From: Caecitellus pseudoparvulus
Lineage: Eukaryota > Bigyra: Bicosoecida
Assembly: GCA_965644315.1 (NCBI GenBank)
Contig: CBFFRQ010000057.1
Span: 496,001 to 560,000 of the forward strand
Direction: 5' to 3'
Length of the DNA stretch: 64,000 nucleotides
The translations under genes were made by a program, and so were the position numbers. A model generated the notes under the pieces. The model had not been told where the DNA came from, made no database searches, and worked only from the letters and a program-made list of their open reading frames with translations. This document shows, one piece after another, positions 20,677 to 32,600 of the stretch; within the stretch, counting starts at the first letter, position 1, and each line of letters begins with the position of its first letter.

Positions 20677-21118
20677 ATTCGGCAGTGCATCGACGTGGTC
20701 AGGGGTCGTCAGTATGGGTCAGTTGGTTTGAATTTGCCTGGAAACTTGCACGGACTTTGACCCATGGACCACACCAAGAAAGGAGAGGGCAGTCATTTCA
20801 GCAAACGCCAAGCCTGGAACACGCAGGACCTTCACAGCTCAAACTGCGCGGCTCTGCCAGCACTCGTGGTCCCTCTCCCAGCCGCCCCAAGTGAGAGCGC
20901 CAGCCCGGTGACTTCGTGCCAGACGCAACAAAGTCCGCTACCGACACGCCTTCAACCTGCAAGCACCGTGCACAACGATCGCTGTTTCTGCCACGTGCAG
21001 CATGCTCCCTGCTCGTTGGGGTCTTACCGCGCTGGGCCCACGCCCTTGACGAGCGGGTCCGAGCAGGCCATGGGGAGCATTGTCGCCCACAGCGCTTGGC
21101 CACACTTGGTTCAACACG
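20677..21118. other. Gene-poor interval
   Basis: About 440 bases between the DLH-like gene and the ankyrin-like gene. Several open frames cross it on both strands, and splice-like sites (GTAAGACCCC, GTGCTTGCAG on the minus strand) occur, so further minus-strand exons are possible. None gives a recognisable protein. Confidence 0.4.
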
Positions 21119-21618
21119 TCAAAGCACAAGCGCCTTCAAGATCACTTGTCGAGCCTCGCGTGCTTTGGGCTGCACGAGCTCACTCCCCACTGACCTGGCA
21201 CCAGCTTCCCCCCTGTCCGCCTCGCGGAAGCACCAAAAGGCACCTGTGCAGGTCCTGCACCCACCGCTAGCCAAAGTGGAGTTTCGGGGCGCTCATCCGT
21301 GGTTGCGACTGCATCGGCTCCAGCATCAAGAAGCACTTTCACCGCCGGTGCGCAACAATGCCGCACAGCCCACTGCAACATAGTGGCCCCTGCTCGCACG
21401 CCCTGAGCGCAGCCGGCAGGGTCTCGCTCGACAATGAGTCTGATCACCTCTTCCTCTGATCTGCTTTCCAATGAAGATTACAAGATGCCCAGAAGCTTGG
21501 GCGTGTCTGCAGGGAGGCAGAGCGCCTGCAGGGTTGCGTGAAGGCTGGCCTTGTCGCTCAGATCTGCACCAGCCTCTGGACTCTTGGCTGCAGCAGCAGC
21601 GGTTGTGGCTCTCTCCAT
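21119..21618 (-). CDS. Small ankyrin-like protein (tentative; contains a 21-nt intron or in-frame stop)
   Basis: Minus-strand pieces read MERATTAAAAAKSPEAGADL ... DTPKLLGI, then EEEVIRLIVERDPAGCAQG, GATMLQWAVRHCCAPAVKV and LLDAGADAVATTDE, which is ankyrin-like (A...A...V..LL..GAD). The first two pieces share a frame but are interrupted by TAA inside GTAATC...AAGCAG (21461-21481). Removing those 21 bases as an intron restores a smooth frame. A second intron (21170-21264) leads to a short last exon ending QVILKALVL. Total would be 127 residues. A pseudogene, or a different exon structure, is equally possible. Other introns in this window are 64 nt or longer. Confidence 0.35.
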
Positions 21619-22229
21619 GTTTGATTACTGATGCACTTCTAGCAAGCTCGTCGGCATGAGGGTAGCCTCCTCCACGCGGCCTTCGCTCTTTATATGGCGG
21701 TGGTGTCTCAGTGTTTGGCGTGGTGCGGATTTTGAGCCAGCGACAGGCAGCTCCACTTGCTGTGACGCGTCAACAAGAGTGCACCGTAAAGACTCGGTGA
21801 ACCTCGAATCGCAGGGTGTTTTGACTGCTGGCTTTGCACGTGGGGCGACCGGGGGGGGGAATATTGGAGCCAAGCTCCTCGAGTCAGACTGCACACGAGA
21901 CTGGCAAGCATGCAGGCATAGACGTCCGCAGCTTGCAGGTTCAGCTGGTGTAGAGAGCTGTCCAAGTTAACCATGATGCCGTATGCGTGCTGCTACGCTT
22001 TGGAGTAGGCCTCTTCCGAAGCGACACTGCTGTCGTCTCTTCACATCACGTAGGTAGGGCAAGCAGTTGACGTAACCAAGTGCAACATCGCGCTTACCTC
22101 ACAACCAATGCCCTCTGAATGACCTTGCCGCCCTGTCGCCTCCCCACCTGCCGCCAGCAGTGCTGCATCGGGTGCCTCGTGTGCCTGGCCAAGGTTTGTC
22201 GCAAAATCCTAGCTCCACAATCGCCAACC
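21619..22229. other. Divergent intergenic region, about 600 bases
   Basis: Lies between the ankyrin-like gene (minus) and the MIB/HERC2-kinase gene (plus). Lower GC than its neighbours. It holds a TATA-like sequence at 21688-21695 and short frames without similarity. I see no RNA gene or mobile element. Confidence 0.4.
21688..21695 (-). promoter_or_regulatory. TATA-like sequence ATATAAAG
   Basis: On the minus strand CGCCATATAAAGAGCG lies about 70 bases before the ankyrin-like ATG at 21618, a plausible TATA position. It stands out in GC-rich DNA but is a single short match. Confidence 0.3.
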
Positions 22230-25200
22230 ATGTCCAATGCCGCAGGCAACGTGCCGAAAGCATCAGGTGCACCTGGCAGAGCATCCGTATTCATTGCCGC
22301 TGAAGAGTGCCGAATTCTCCTCCAAACCACTCCAGCTCCCGAGACCCTTGGCTCTGTCTCGCTGTGAGTGTGCTGGTCGACTTGCGGACTTGGACGTGCG
22401 TGCTGGCTCATCTGGCTCTGGAAAACTCCCCCGCAGAGGACACACCGTGCGGTGCGACGTCAAGCGCTCAAGCAACAACTCCTCAGGGTGAGTGCCCCCA
22501 CCCCCCCCACCTCCGTGCGACTTGTGCTTCACTCTGTCGCTTGCTTCGCAGGGATTTGGTGCTGGAAGCAGCCTCGGCCGCGTGAGCATAGCCTCCTCTT
22601 GCACCTGCCCCGCTGCGAGCCACTGCACACATGTTCCTCCCTTCCGTACAGTCACCATGCAGCACAAAGTGTGCCACCCGGAGGGCAGTGCGCTGTCCTG
22701 CAAGGCAAGGCTGTCGTGTGCAGCAACTCCTGTGCCCCAAACGGCGGCCGGTTGCCCATCAAGGCGCAAGCTCTGCGCAAGATCTTGACTTCTTCGCCAG
22801 AAAGCTTGATCGGAACGCGCCTGTGGTCACGCGCTGTGGAGTGCGTAAGCCAGGGGGAGTCGCAGCCAAGCAGCAAAGACTGCCTGTGTGCTCTGTGTGG
22901 TGAGCCGTTTCGGGCGCACTCTGGCTTTGACTGCCCCGCATCCGCTTTAAAACACGAAGCATCGGCAGGCCGCACATGGGCCTTGGATGGTGCAGAAGGG
23001 CACGTTTGGTTGCCAGCTGGCACGTCAAAGCGACAGGCACTTGTTCAAGACGAAACTCTTTGGGGATGGGGGAAGTTGACTGGACACTTGGGTGGCACTG
23101 TTTTCACAGCAGAGTACACGGAAGGCATGGCACTCGCAGATGGCCCAACTGTCGTGAACTTGGACCCATGGGTCATTGGGATCCAGGAGGAGGCCTACCC
23201 TGGCTCGGAAGCCTTTCTTCCTCTCCACGTGCTGGATGCGTCGGATGTGCGCAGGGTGGTGCTGTCCGAGCTTGGGGTGAGACTCGGCCCTGGCGTCGCT
23301 GAACAGCTTCCTGCCTTGCCAGCGATGGGGTCTACCTCCGGAGACATCCTGAAGCAGCTGATGGGTGTATTCGAACAGCGCATCGCGGGGGGGCAGTCAA
23401 TGCTCTCCGCCATGCTTGCTTCCAGTGTGGTACCTCGGGACCAGGCGGAGTGGGCTGGCAAGGAAGCGAAGCTGCCACCCCTGCTTCTGGCCTGGCATTC
23501 TCACCTCCCCGCACTGGACATCCCCACACCAAGTGATGCTTTCCGAGCGGAGTGGGCTTCCGATGTCGTTCGAGAGCGCCTTCAACAGTTTGCCGCTTTG
23601 CCTGAACGATATGCAGGCGAAGCTGCTGGACCATCTGAAGGTGGTCAGAGCAAGGGGCAACCTGCCAGAGGCGTGCTGCAACGTGTGATAGTGCTTTGTC
23701 ACTTGCTATGTGATGTGCCTGACGATGCGCTGGCCACCCCGGCCAAGTGGCTCGGGGAAAGTGCCGTGGCCCGGTTGATGTTGAGCATGCTGCTGCCGCT
23801 AGCTCGATCCTTGTCAGAGCACCTCAGCGACCCGATTATCCAGGAAACGCTGGCATCGGGCCTGAATGTACAAGGCTGTATTCAGAGTGACTCCAGAGAT
23901 GCAACTGCACAGGGTCTCGGGGACAGTGTGTTTGCGGCAGCCAACGTGCTCCGACACTGGGCGGCGAGCTCTGCACCACCCCAAGTTTCTGTCTGCCGTG
24001 AGGTGGGATCCGAAGTGCCCCCAGCTGGAGCCCTTGCTCTGGCTCACGCAATGAGTACAACCGGGACAGAGCAGCTCCAGCAATCTGTGCAAACCACGCA
24101 TTCTGGCGCTGAGTTGCCTCACTATGCCATGCCACGCCGGCCGTTCTCGGTGCCTCCACCATCTGTGCTCATGGACCACCACGACAAAATCATCAACGGA
24201 CTTGCTTGTATCCAAGCAAGCTCGGGCGACATGGACCTGACGTCTGTCTTCAGGTATGCCAGCAGTCTGGGTGGCGGCGACTCTCCGCAGCGTGACGTCA
24301 GCTTTGCAGCGCTGGTCGCAGCTTTGCGAAGCCAGCTGCTCAGCTTGTCATTCTCAGGAGGCCTTGCTAGGGACACTGATGCGATTGCTACAGCACTTTC
24401 GTGCGCAAGCGTTGGGGACGAAGTGTCGCTGAAGCTCCAGGTGCAGTCCAACTTCGCTCCCGCTGCACGCCTGCTGCTGGCTGGGCATGGGTATGCACGT
24501 GTAGCACTCGAGCGAAGCAGAGCTGCATTCCTGGGCCCCCCAGAGGCCTCTGAATTGCCCGCTTCCCCGGCTTCTTTCCACTCTTGCATGCACACGCTCA
24601 CCAAGATGGTCGCTGCACGGAAGCAGATGCAAACTGTTCGCTCTGGGAGCACCGCACATGCGTTCTACGTGCAGTGGTTGCTGCTGCAGTTGCAGCTTGT
24701 CGTGGAGGCTTCCAGTCTTTGTCAAGACAATGTGTGGCACTCGCTGCACGCACTGCAGGCAGATCCTGTCACGCTTGGCGGCCTCCTGGATCTGATGAAG
24801 CAAGATTCAGTCGACCCTCGCTCAAGCTCAGATTCTCTAGACTATGAGCTGCCCCCTGAGACTCCCTCACAGCTGCTTTTGCGTTTGGCCGAGATGCCCG
24901 AGGCCATCGTTGGGAAATGGGACTCCATCATCGCATTGCCGCACCTTGACCTCAAGCTGCAAGGTCCAAAGCGAGACAAAGCTCTTGCTTTGCTGTCATC
25001 CTCCACATCTTCCAATCCCTCCAAATCTGCAACTCTCGATCGAGCACCAGGCAGCTTTCAGGTTGGGGACCGGGTTTGCGTCACAAGTGGCGTGACTCCC
25101 CTCTACGGCTGGGGTAATGTCGAACCTGGTGACGTTGGCACGGTGACGAAGGTAAAGCCATCAATGATTGTCGTAAGGTTCCCCACATACCCTGAATGGA

Positions 25201-28200
25201 ACGGCCTCCCTTCGGAACTGACATTGGTAACGGCTGCATCAGAAGTGCCCACTTTCAAAGTTGGTCAACAGGTCAGGCTGAAGGCAAGCGTGTCATCCCC
25301 CACGTACGGTATGGGTGCCGTGGACCATGGTGAGATTGGGACTGTCACTGATGTTGACGGGGACGATCTTTGGGTGAGTTTTCCTTTTCAAGACCGCTGG
25401 CGGGCGTATGCCCCTGAAATGGAGGCTGTGGGTCACACTGCCCAGGTGGGCTGCAAGGTCAGGCGGAAGGCATCTACATCTGGTGCAGCTTCGGCAACGG
25501 GGGCGGGGAGTGGCGAAGAAGAAGTTGGAACCCTCACCTTTATGGATGGTGAACGGATCAAGGTGGACTTTCCCAGCGAACGTGGGTGGCAGGGGGCGCT
25601 GGATCAGGTTGACATTGTCAACGATGCGCCGAGTGTGTACTCTGCCTCTCAGCAAGCAGCCTTGAGGGCCCTTCCCCAGTCTGACATTGCGCTGTTGGTG
25701 GATGCGTATCGGTCTTGGCGACAGCTGTCGCAGTTTGATGCCATCAAAGAAATCGATGGGCTTTCCGGCAAAGTTGCTGGGCCAGAGAAAGCTGCGGCAC
25801 TGGCAGCGTTGGCAAAGATCGAGCGAGGGGAAATCAAGCAGAATGGACATGCTCGAGTTAAACCTTCGGTGGATGAGCCGTCCCTTGGGTGGGGTTCCGT
25901 TCAACATGGGCAAGTTGTGTTCATCATGGACTACGCAGAGGAAGCCTGCGTCGCCCAGTGTGAGGTCGGGGATTCTGAGCGCTGGCACTGCTTTGCCCAT
26001 GAAATTGAGCCCATCCCAACAGACTCAGATCTCAGAAGCATTGCCGAAGCTCACAAGGCTTGGGTCAACTCCGGCTCTTCGTCAGGCGGATCGGCTGTCG
26101 AGGAGCAAGTTTCACCACCAGAGGCAGCAGCGCAAGAGCGCAGTGTGGCAGGCGCAGGTCTGCCTGCTGCCATGTTTATTCCTCCTCCCGCAGTTGAGAC
26201 GGTGGGATCCACGGGTGATTACGCTCTGTTTTCGCCGACCGGGATAGCGTCGCCGACGCAAGTGCCCGGCCTGGAGCAGATTTACGATGTTAAGCTCTCA
26301 GCAAAGCAGGTTCAGGAAGTCATCTCCGCCGTGACCATCGGGGATGTGATTGTCGACTCTTTCCAGGACTTTATTCTTCCCGTCCAGGTGCTTGACGCTC
26401 TTCCTCAGCCCCAAGCAGCCTCCATCGTGCACCTGGTGCACTTGCCTTGGTTCCCACGCATGCTACGCGGTTCTCACCGAGATGCGGCTCTCCAGGCAGT
26501 CCAGGAAGCCCGGCGCGCTCCCGCGGAAGGATCCAGTGTCATGTGCGCTTCGGGGGTCTTTTCGGATGACTGTGTGCAGGCAAAGGTCGTCTGCGTCCAA
26601 GACGGGTCCAAGCCACTGTGTGTACGCAACGAAAAAGGCGAGGAGAGACATTGCAGCGCTGATGCCGTCTCGCAGCAGCTGGACACGACAGCTGAAATCG
26701 CAATCCTGTCAGCGTACGCAGAGTGGAGGCAGCACTGTCGAGCCCATGCTGGCTCACTGAGCGTGGCTCGGCTGGCTGTGGACCCGTCTGTGGTGGCCAA
26801 TTGCCGTGCAGCCCGAAGCGACGCAGGGGAAGCGCAGGTTCCTTCTTCAGTCTGGTCAGCGGTCATGCCTGATGTGACGACGAGCAGCTCTGGGTCCGCT
26901 GTGTTGGAGCCTCAGAGTGAAAGCCTTCTCTCGGCATCCGTAGTGCTGCTTGACGCTGTCTTGTCTGCTGCTCTGGCATTTGCCATGTCTCCACAAGACA
27001 CGGAGCTCGTAAACCAGCTGCTCTCAGCGCGTGCGGAAGGAACCTTGGAGACATGCGTGTCCGCCGCTTGCCCTGGCGCCCAGGCTTCGGAAGTCCAGCG
27101 CATTGTGCAGCTCGTGCAGAACGCAACGGCCGGGGGTGCGTCCGCGGAGAAGGGCACCGCCTCGCATCGAAGCTGTTCCAGCGTCGCAGAAGCCATGGCG
27201 TGGCTTGCAAGTGGGCTGTGGAGCCAGTTTGGTCCTGTACCCCAGGCTGGTACAGCCTCCTCGTCCGGGCCCGACGAGGCACATTCTGCAGCGGTGTGGG
27301 ATGAGCAGTACGAGGCTCTCGCCGATGCAGAGGAGGTGACATTTGGCACACCTAGTGCAAAGGAAGCCTTCACGGAGGATGCGTACAAGTCGCAGGAGTA
27401 TTTGAGCAAGAGTGCAGGACGCACCTGTGCCGCTCTGCTGTTGCCGCCGCTGCAAGTGGCGGTCGGCACACGCTTGCTGCAGTTGATCCGCCCGAGGCTC
27501 GCCCTGCTTGACACACTTGAAGACGGTGAGGGCGCTGTGCATGCAGACCACAGCTTCCGGCTGGTGGAGCAGCTGAAGGCCTGGGGCGTGCTGCCGCCGC
27601 CTTTCTTCAAGGCTCTGAAGCGCCAGCTGCTGACCGAGCCGCCTTCTGGGCACGAAGTAGGGAGTGAGTCCTCCGTCAAGTCGAGGCAGATGAACCGCCA
27701 AGCGATTGCTGCCCTTGAGGCTCTTCTTGAGCTTCAGCATCGCGCTCAAGGCGCAAGCAGATCGCGGCACATTCTGCTGCGAGGATTGGCGGAGTCACTG
27801 CTCTGGAGCACCAGTGACTGCTCACCATTCACTGCGGTTTCATCTGACGATGGTAGGAGCTTGGTCACCTTTAATGGAGGAGATATGACGCACAGAGACT
27901 TCAGTGCTGGAATCCGAGCAAGCACTGGGTGGGTGGAGGGCAGCCATACATGGCGAGTAGCTGTGATGCCCAGTGATGACACGGACTCGGATTGCTTGAC
28001 CGAGGTTGGTGTCTGCACATCCAATGTCTTGGTTCACCTGGATCAAGCGACATGCCTGTTTGGTGGTGTCCTGACCGCCGGACAGGCTTGGGCATTCTCA
28101 GTTGGCAATGCCAGCGGCCTGAACAGCGGAGGCCGACAGTTGCTGTCCCAAGAAGACCCCCCTCCGCACTTCAAGCAGTGCAAAGTGAGTTCCAGTGCCC

Positions 28201-29522
28201 TTTCTCAGCACGCCTCAGGCAGCATTGAGCTGCAGTGGACGCTGGACTGCGATGGGCGGACCATCTCACTCAGCAGCGTGGTCGTGAAGGGTGGACAAGA
28301 CCTGCTACACCTGGCAACCTGGAGCATTGATGGAATCTGGGACGGGAAAACGCCGCTGCATCCATGTGCAGCAAGCACAGGCAAAGGTGTCTCCGTCTCC
28401 CTTCAGGGGCAGCCAACCGAGGAGGTTCTCAGCTTCCGTGAGTACTCACGGCGCCTGCGACAGGCCCAGATGACAGCGCTGGCAGCAGAAGAGGCCTTGA
28501 TGGGGCAGATCGGTCTTCATGAGGAGCCCGGCATTGCAAACGTTGACAGCGAGTACTCTCAGCAGATTGGGTTGTCGCAAGCTGTGTCTGAGTCTGGCGC
28601 TGCAGCAGCGGGCGCTGACACGTCCAGCATGAAGAGGGTGCCGAGAGAATCCGTGAAAGACATCGAACACCTTGGATCAGGCAGCTTTGGCGAAGTCAAA
28701 CTGGTTTCGTGCGACGAATACCCTGGGTTGAGCTTGGCGTGCAAGTTCTTGACGAACGGCAAGACGTTCGATTCCAGCAAGGAGCTGAGCGCCACACTCG
28801 CATTGATGGAAGGCCAGAGCCACCCCAATGTCATTCAGACGCACGCCTTGGTGGAAGACCAAGGAAGTTGTGTTGGCCTGCTCATGGAGTATGCTGCAGG
28901 GGGGAACCTGGCGGACGCAATATTTCCGGGCGAAAGGCCAATGCTTGTGGAGGACGCCGCGAACCCTATTTCATTTGAGCAGCGTTTGGTGTGGAGCATC
29001 CAAATTGCATCGGCCCTCACCAAAGTTCACGAAATGCGGGTATGGCACCGGGACCTGAAGCCCGACAACGTCCTGTTGACGTCTTCCACTGCATCCGAAG
29101 CGCAAGCAAAGCTGTCAGACTTGGGGCAAAGCAAGCTGGCTGCGTCTTTTGCTACCCAACCAACAAATACCACGACGACTCTGATTTATTGCGCCCCAGA
29201 AGGATTTCACGAAATTTGGGGTCCCGCATCAGACGTTTTCCAGCTCGGCCTGACGCTCTACCAACTGCTGACTGGTAGGTACGCCTGGGAGAGCTACCGT
29301 GAATCGCGTGCCTTTCCGCAGTGCATCGTAGGTTTCCTGTTCTCAGCGGAGGATCTGCCAGAGAAGGTTGGCTCTTGGCCTGGGCTTGTCCCCGAGGCGG
29401 TGCGAGACATTGTCAAGAGGTGCTTGGAAGCTGATCGCAGCTTGCGACCCACTGCCCGCGAAGTGGCTAGGGTGCTTGCTCAAGCTCGCGTCAGGCTCCT
29501 CCGCGACGGAAGGGCCAAATGA
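22230..29522 (+). CDS. Multi-MIB/HERC2, SPRY and protein kinase protein
   Basis: Exons 22230-22363, 22437-22487, 22552-22581 and 22652-29522 join in phase to 2361 residues. Three or four MIB/HERC2-type beta-barrels lie at ~871-1060 and ~1136-1191 (QVGDRVCVTSGVTPLYGWGN, VGQQVRLKASVSSPTYGMGA, HARVKPSVDEPSLGWGSVQH). A SPRY-like domain lies at ~1791-1990 (SAGIRASTGWVEGSHTWRV). A C-terminal kinase (~2068-2355) has LGSGSFGEVK, ACKFL, HRDLKPDNVLL, DLG in place of DFG, YCAPEG and SDVFQLGLTLYQLLTG. The metal-binding Asp is kept, so it may be active. MIB/HERC2 domains occur in ubiquitin ligases such as Mind bomb, HERC2 and plant KEG (kinase plus HERC2 repeats), but I find no RING, HECT or ankyrin here. 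The large ORF's own N-terminus from 22368 is intronic. Confidence 0.8.
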
Positions 29523-29612
29523 GGCGCACTCAGATGAATACAATGTGGCGTGTGAACTTCGGTGCACATCAGAACAGTGCAGTGTGCGCTGACTGTGCGA
29601 CAGGGCCGCGCT

Positions 29613-32600
29613 CTAGTCCCACTTTAAAGCTCTAAACTCCTGCAGGAGCACATCCCCCTTCTTTGCTGCCTGCTGCAGAGTTGCAAACGCCATTGGTTGC
29701 ATGGTAGGTGGGGCAGGTGCGGCGGCTCTGGCTTCGCTGTGCTCCCGCATCCACGAGAACGCATCGCAGTCCATGCACTGGCGATAGGACCAGCGCTCGC
29801 TGGGGCACCAAGCCAGCATGCCAAGTAGAAGGGCTTCGAGGCCTGGCAAGGCCTCCATGCGTGCTCTGGCCCGGACCAGAAGAGGGTGCTCTCCGCTCTG
29901 CAGGCTGTACTGGGCACAGTCTCGCCGGTACTGACCTGCGCAGTTGTCGGCTTCAGGGAAGAGTGCGCGCACAGGGTCTCCCTTTTTGGGTGCTGCGCGC
30001 CGCCCACGCCCCTTGCGCACCGCAGCTTGCACTTCGGGCAGGTCGCGTGCGCTGGTGTCACCCAGTGCCAGGCGCAGCAGCGCCATGACGGGGCCCTCCC
30101 CTGCCCCACGCGCTGGCGGCAGTCCAAGGAGAACTGCATACCGCCACAGCGTGTGTGGCAGCACACCCTCGTCATCGAATTCCACCGCCGCAAGCAAGGC
30201 TTCGGCCGGGGCGTGCTGCTCGCCTGCCAGTGGAGCAACCTTGCGCCCTTTGCCCGCTCCCCGTACCAACGCAGACAGACACCCACACTGCCACACCCGG
30301 TGCAGGGCCGCCGCCAGGGAGGGGGGGCACCGCACCTCCTCCAGCACTTCCTCGTACGGCTTGCTGCCAGTGAGCAGGTGCAGCAGGCAGAGACCAGTGG
30401 CCCAGATGTCGAGAGCGTGCCCTTGGCGCGCAGCGTCACCGTCCACCAGCATCTCAGGGGCAGCGTTCTCAAACGTTGTAAACTGCGCCAATGAAATCGG
30501 CTCACCCATGCTGTCAACGCTCGTGTCCGCGGTGCCGAAGTCAACGAGCTTGGGCAGGAACGCCTCCAGCTGGCATGGGGAGTGCGCTGGGCCCAGGCAG
30601 GCCTGCACACAGCTCGCGCCTGGAGCTGAGAATCGCAGCACTGCCCTCGGCGCCTGGCTACCTGCGTCGGTCGTGACGTCGCTGACGGGTTTGAGCAGCA
30701 CGTTCAACAGCTTCATGTCGTAGTGGCGCATGGCTGCTCGCTGAGCGGCAGCTTCCAGAGCTTGCAGCACTTGGAACGTGGCTTGGGCGATGGCGTGGGC
30801 GTCAAGGTGTGCTGCAGCTTGGGCGTCTGCTTCGTAGGCTGCCTGCACGGCGGCCTCCACCGCAGCCAGGTGCTCTTCCACGTCGCCCCCTGCACACAGC
30901 TCCATGCGCACGAGCTGCCAGGCCCCTGGTGTCGTGGGCTGGGGTGGGAAGGCGGGGGCCGCCTTGCGTGGCCTCCCGCGTCGCCTCTTGCCCTGGGCCG
31001 GCGCTGGGTGCGGCAGGGCGGTGGCGCCTGGGAACGGCCCCATGGGACTCTTGGCATCAGGGCAGCCCCACACGGCTGCCGGCGGCGGGTGTGCCACAGG
31101 CAGCACCTGCAGCGTCTGGACGAAGCCGGGCGTCACGTGTGTGGTGGCGAGCTGAGAGACCATGCAGCCCGTCAGAACCTCGGCACGCACCATGCCAGCC
31201 TGGCCACTGGCCACCACGCCAGCCATGTCCATGAGCGAGACGGCCTCCAGCACTCCCCTGGCGGCGTTGAACACCTTGAACACGCGCTTGAAGCCCCCCT
31301 CCGCGAGGAAGGCCGCCCAGGGGAAGGCACGCTGGTAGCCTGCCCAAGGCGCCAGCAGGGCGCTGTCCATGGCCAGGCGCACCTCCTGCCCCTCGGCGTC
31401 CAGGACGGTCGTGGCGCGTGCCTCCCCCTCCTCTGCCTCCTGCACGCCAGCGGCCCGCCAGGAGAAGGCGCTGGTGGCCAGGCGACGCCACTCGCGGCTC
31501 ACGGCAGGCGCGGTGTGCAGGAGCATCGCGTCAGGCAGCCACTCCAGGACAGAGGAGAGGACGAGGGACAAGGCGGCGTCGCTGTCCCCGTGCGTGGCAT
31601 CCTGCTGCACTGCTGCTGGCGCCTGGGATGCAGGGGCGGTGGGGAGGGTGGCCACGGGGGATGCGGGCCCCTGCTCCGCTGGTGCGCTCCGCGCTGGCGC
31701 TGTGAAGCTGGCGCTGCCAACCAGGGACATGCGGCGGGAGGGGGCAGGGTGGAGTGCACCGGGCGCCAGGCCGGGCAGCCTCACCGCGCCAGGCGGCAGC
31801 GGCACACCAGAGACGGTGCCCCGTCTGCCTCCCCCCGACGGCGCTGGGGGGCGGAAGGCTGCCATGCCTACCGACACGCGCCGTAGAGCGGCCGAGGAGA
31901 GGGTGGGTGCTGCTGCGTGGGCGGCAAGGGAGGTGCGCTGGCGGGCAGCGGTGGACTGGCGGGGCCGGGCCAGGCCTGGCAGCGGCACCCCTCGCACCAT
32001 GCTCAGTCGGCTTCGCTGTGCGACACGCTTGAGAGAGGGGGCTGCCGCGGCACCTGCACCTGCCGCTGCTGTGCTTGTGCTGGTGGCAGCAGGGGGGGGC
32101 AGGGGCGGTGCCAGGGGGGGTAGGTCCCCCACCACGTCATCTTCCTCCGTCACCAGTGCCCCCACGCTGGAGAAGCTGAGCATGCTGAGGGCGGAGGCGG
32201 CGGACGCCACGGAGGTGACGGACTCCAAACTCGCACGCTTGTCGGCAAGGACCTCGGTGGGGACGACGGGGGGCGGCGCCAGGTCGGAGGGGGGCGAGGG
32301 GGGGGGCACCTCGCCTGGCGTCGCGGTCTGCGGCACCTCAGCGAGAGGCCGTCGCTGCGCCCGCTGCTTCGGTTTGCCTGCCGCCTTGGGCTTGGGCTTG
32401 GAGGCCTTTTTGGCTATGCGACGGCGAGGCAGTTTGCTGGGAGTGGGCACGCCCAGCTCTTCGAATTCGTCGTCCAACGCTTGCGTGATAGAGGCTGCCT
32501 GGTGCTTGGCCCGTGCTAACGGCTGCACTGCAGTGGGGCTGGCCCCCAAGATGCGGGCGTGCAAGTCACTGGCTGATCCATTGAGGCGACTTCTGTAGGT

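Noticed and set aside
20916-21383. A 155-codon plus-strand frame opposite the ankyrin-like exons
   Set aside because: No similarity; the minus strand shows an ankyrin-like pattern in the same place.
22368-22651. N-terminal 95 codons of the large kinase-gene frame
   Set aside because: They run through three predicted introns. The phase-consistent exons at 22230, 22437 and 22552 explain the region better.
30723-31886. A 387-codon plus-strand frame opposite the F-box/kinase gene
   Set aside because: No similarity; lies fully inside the kinase coding region on the other strand.
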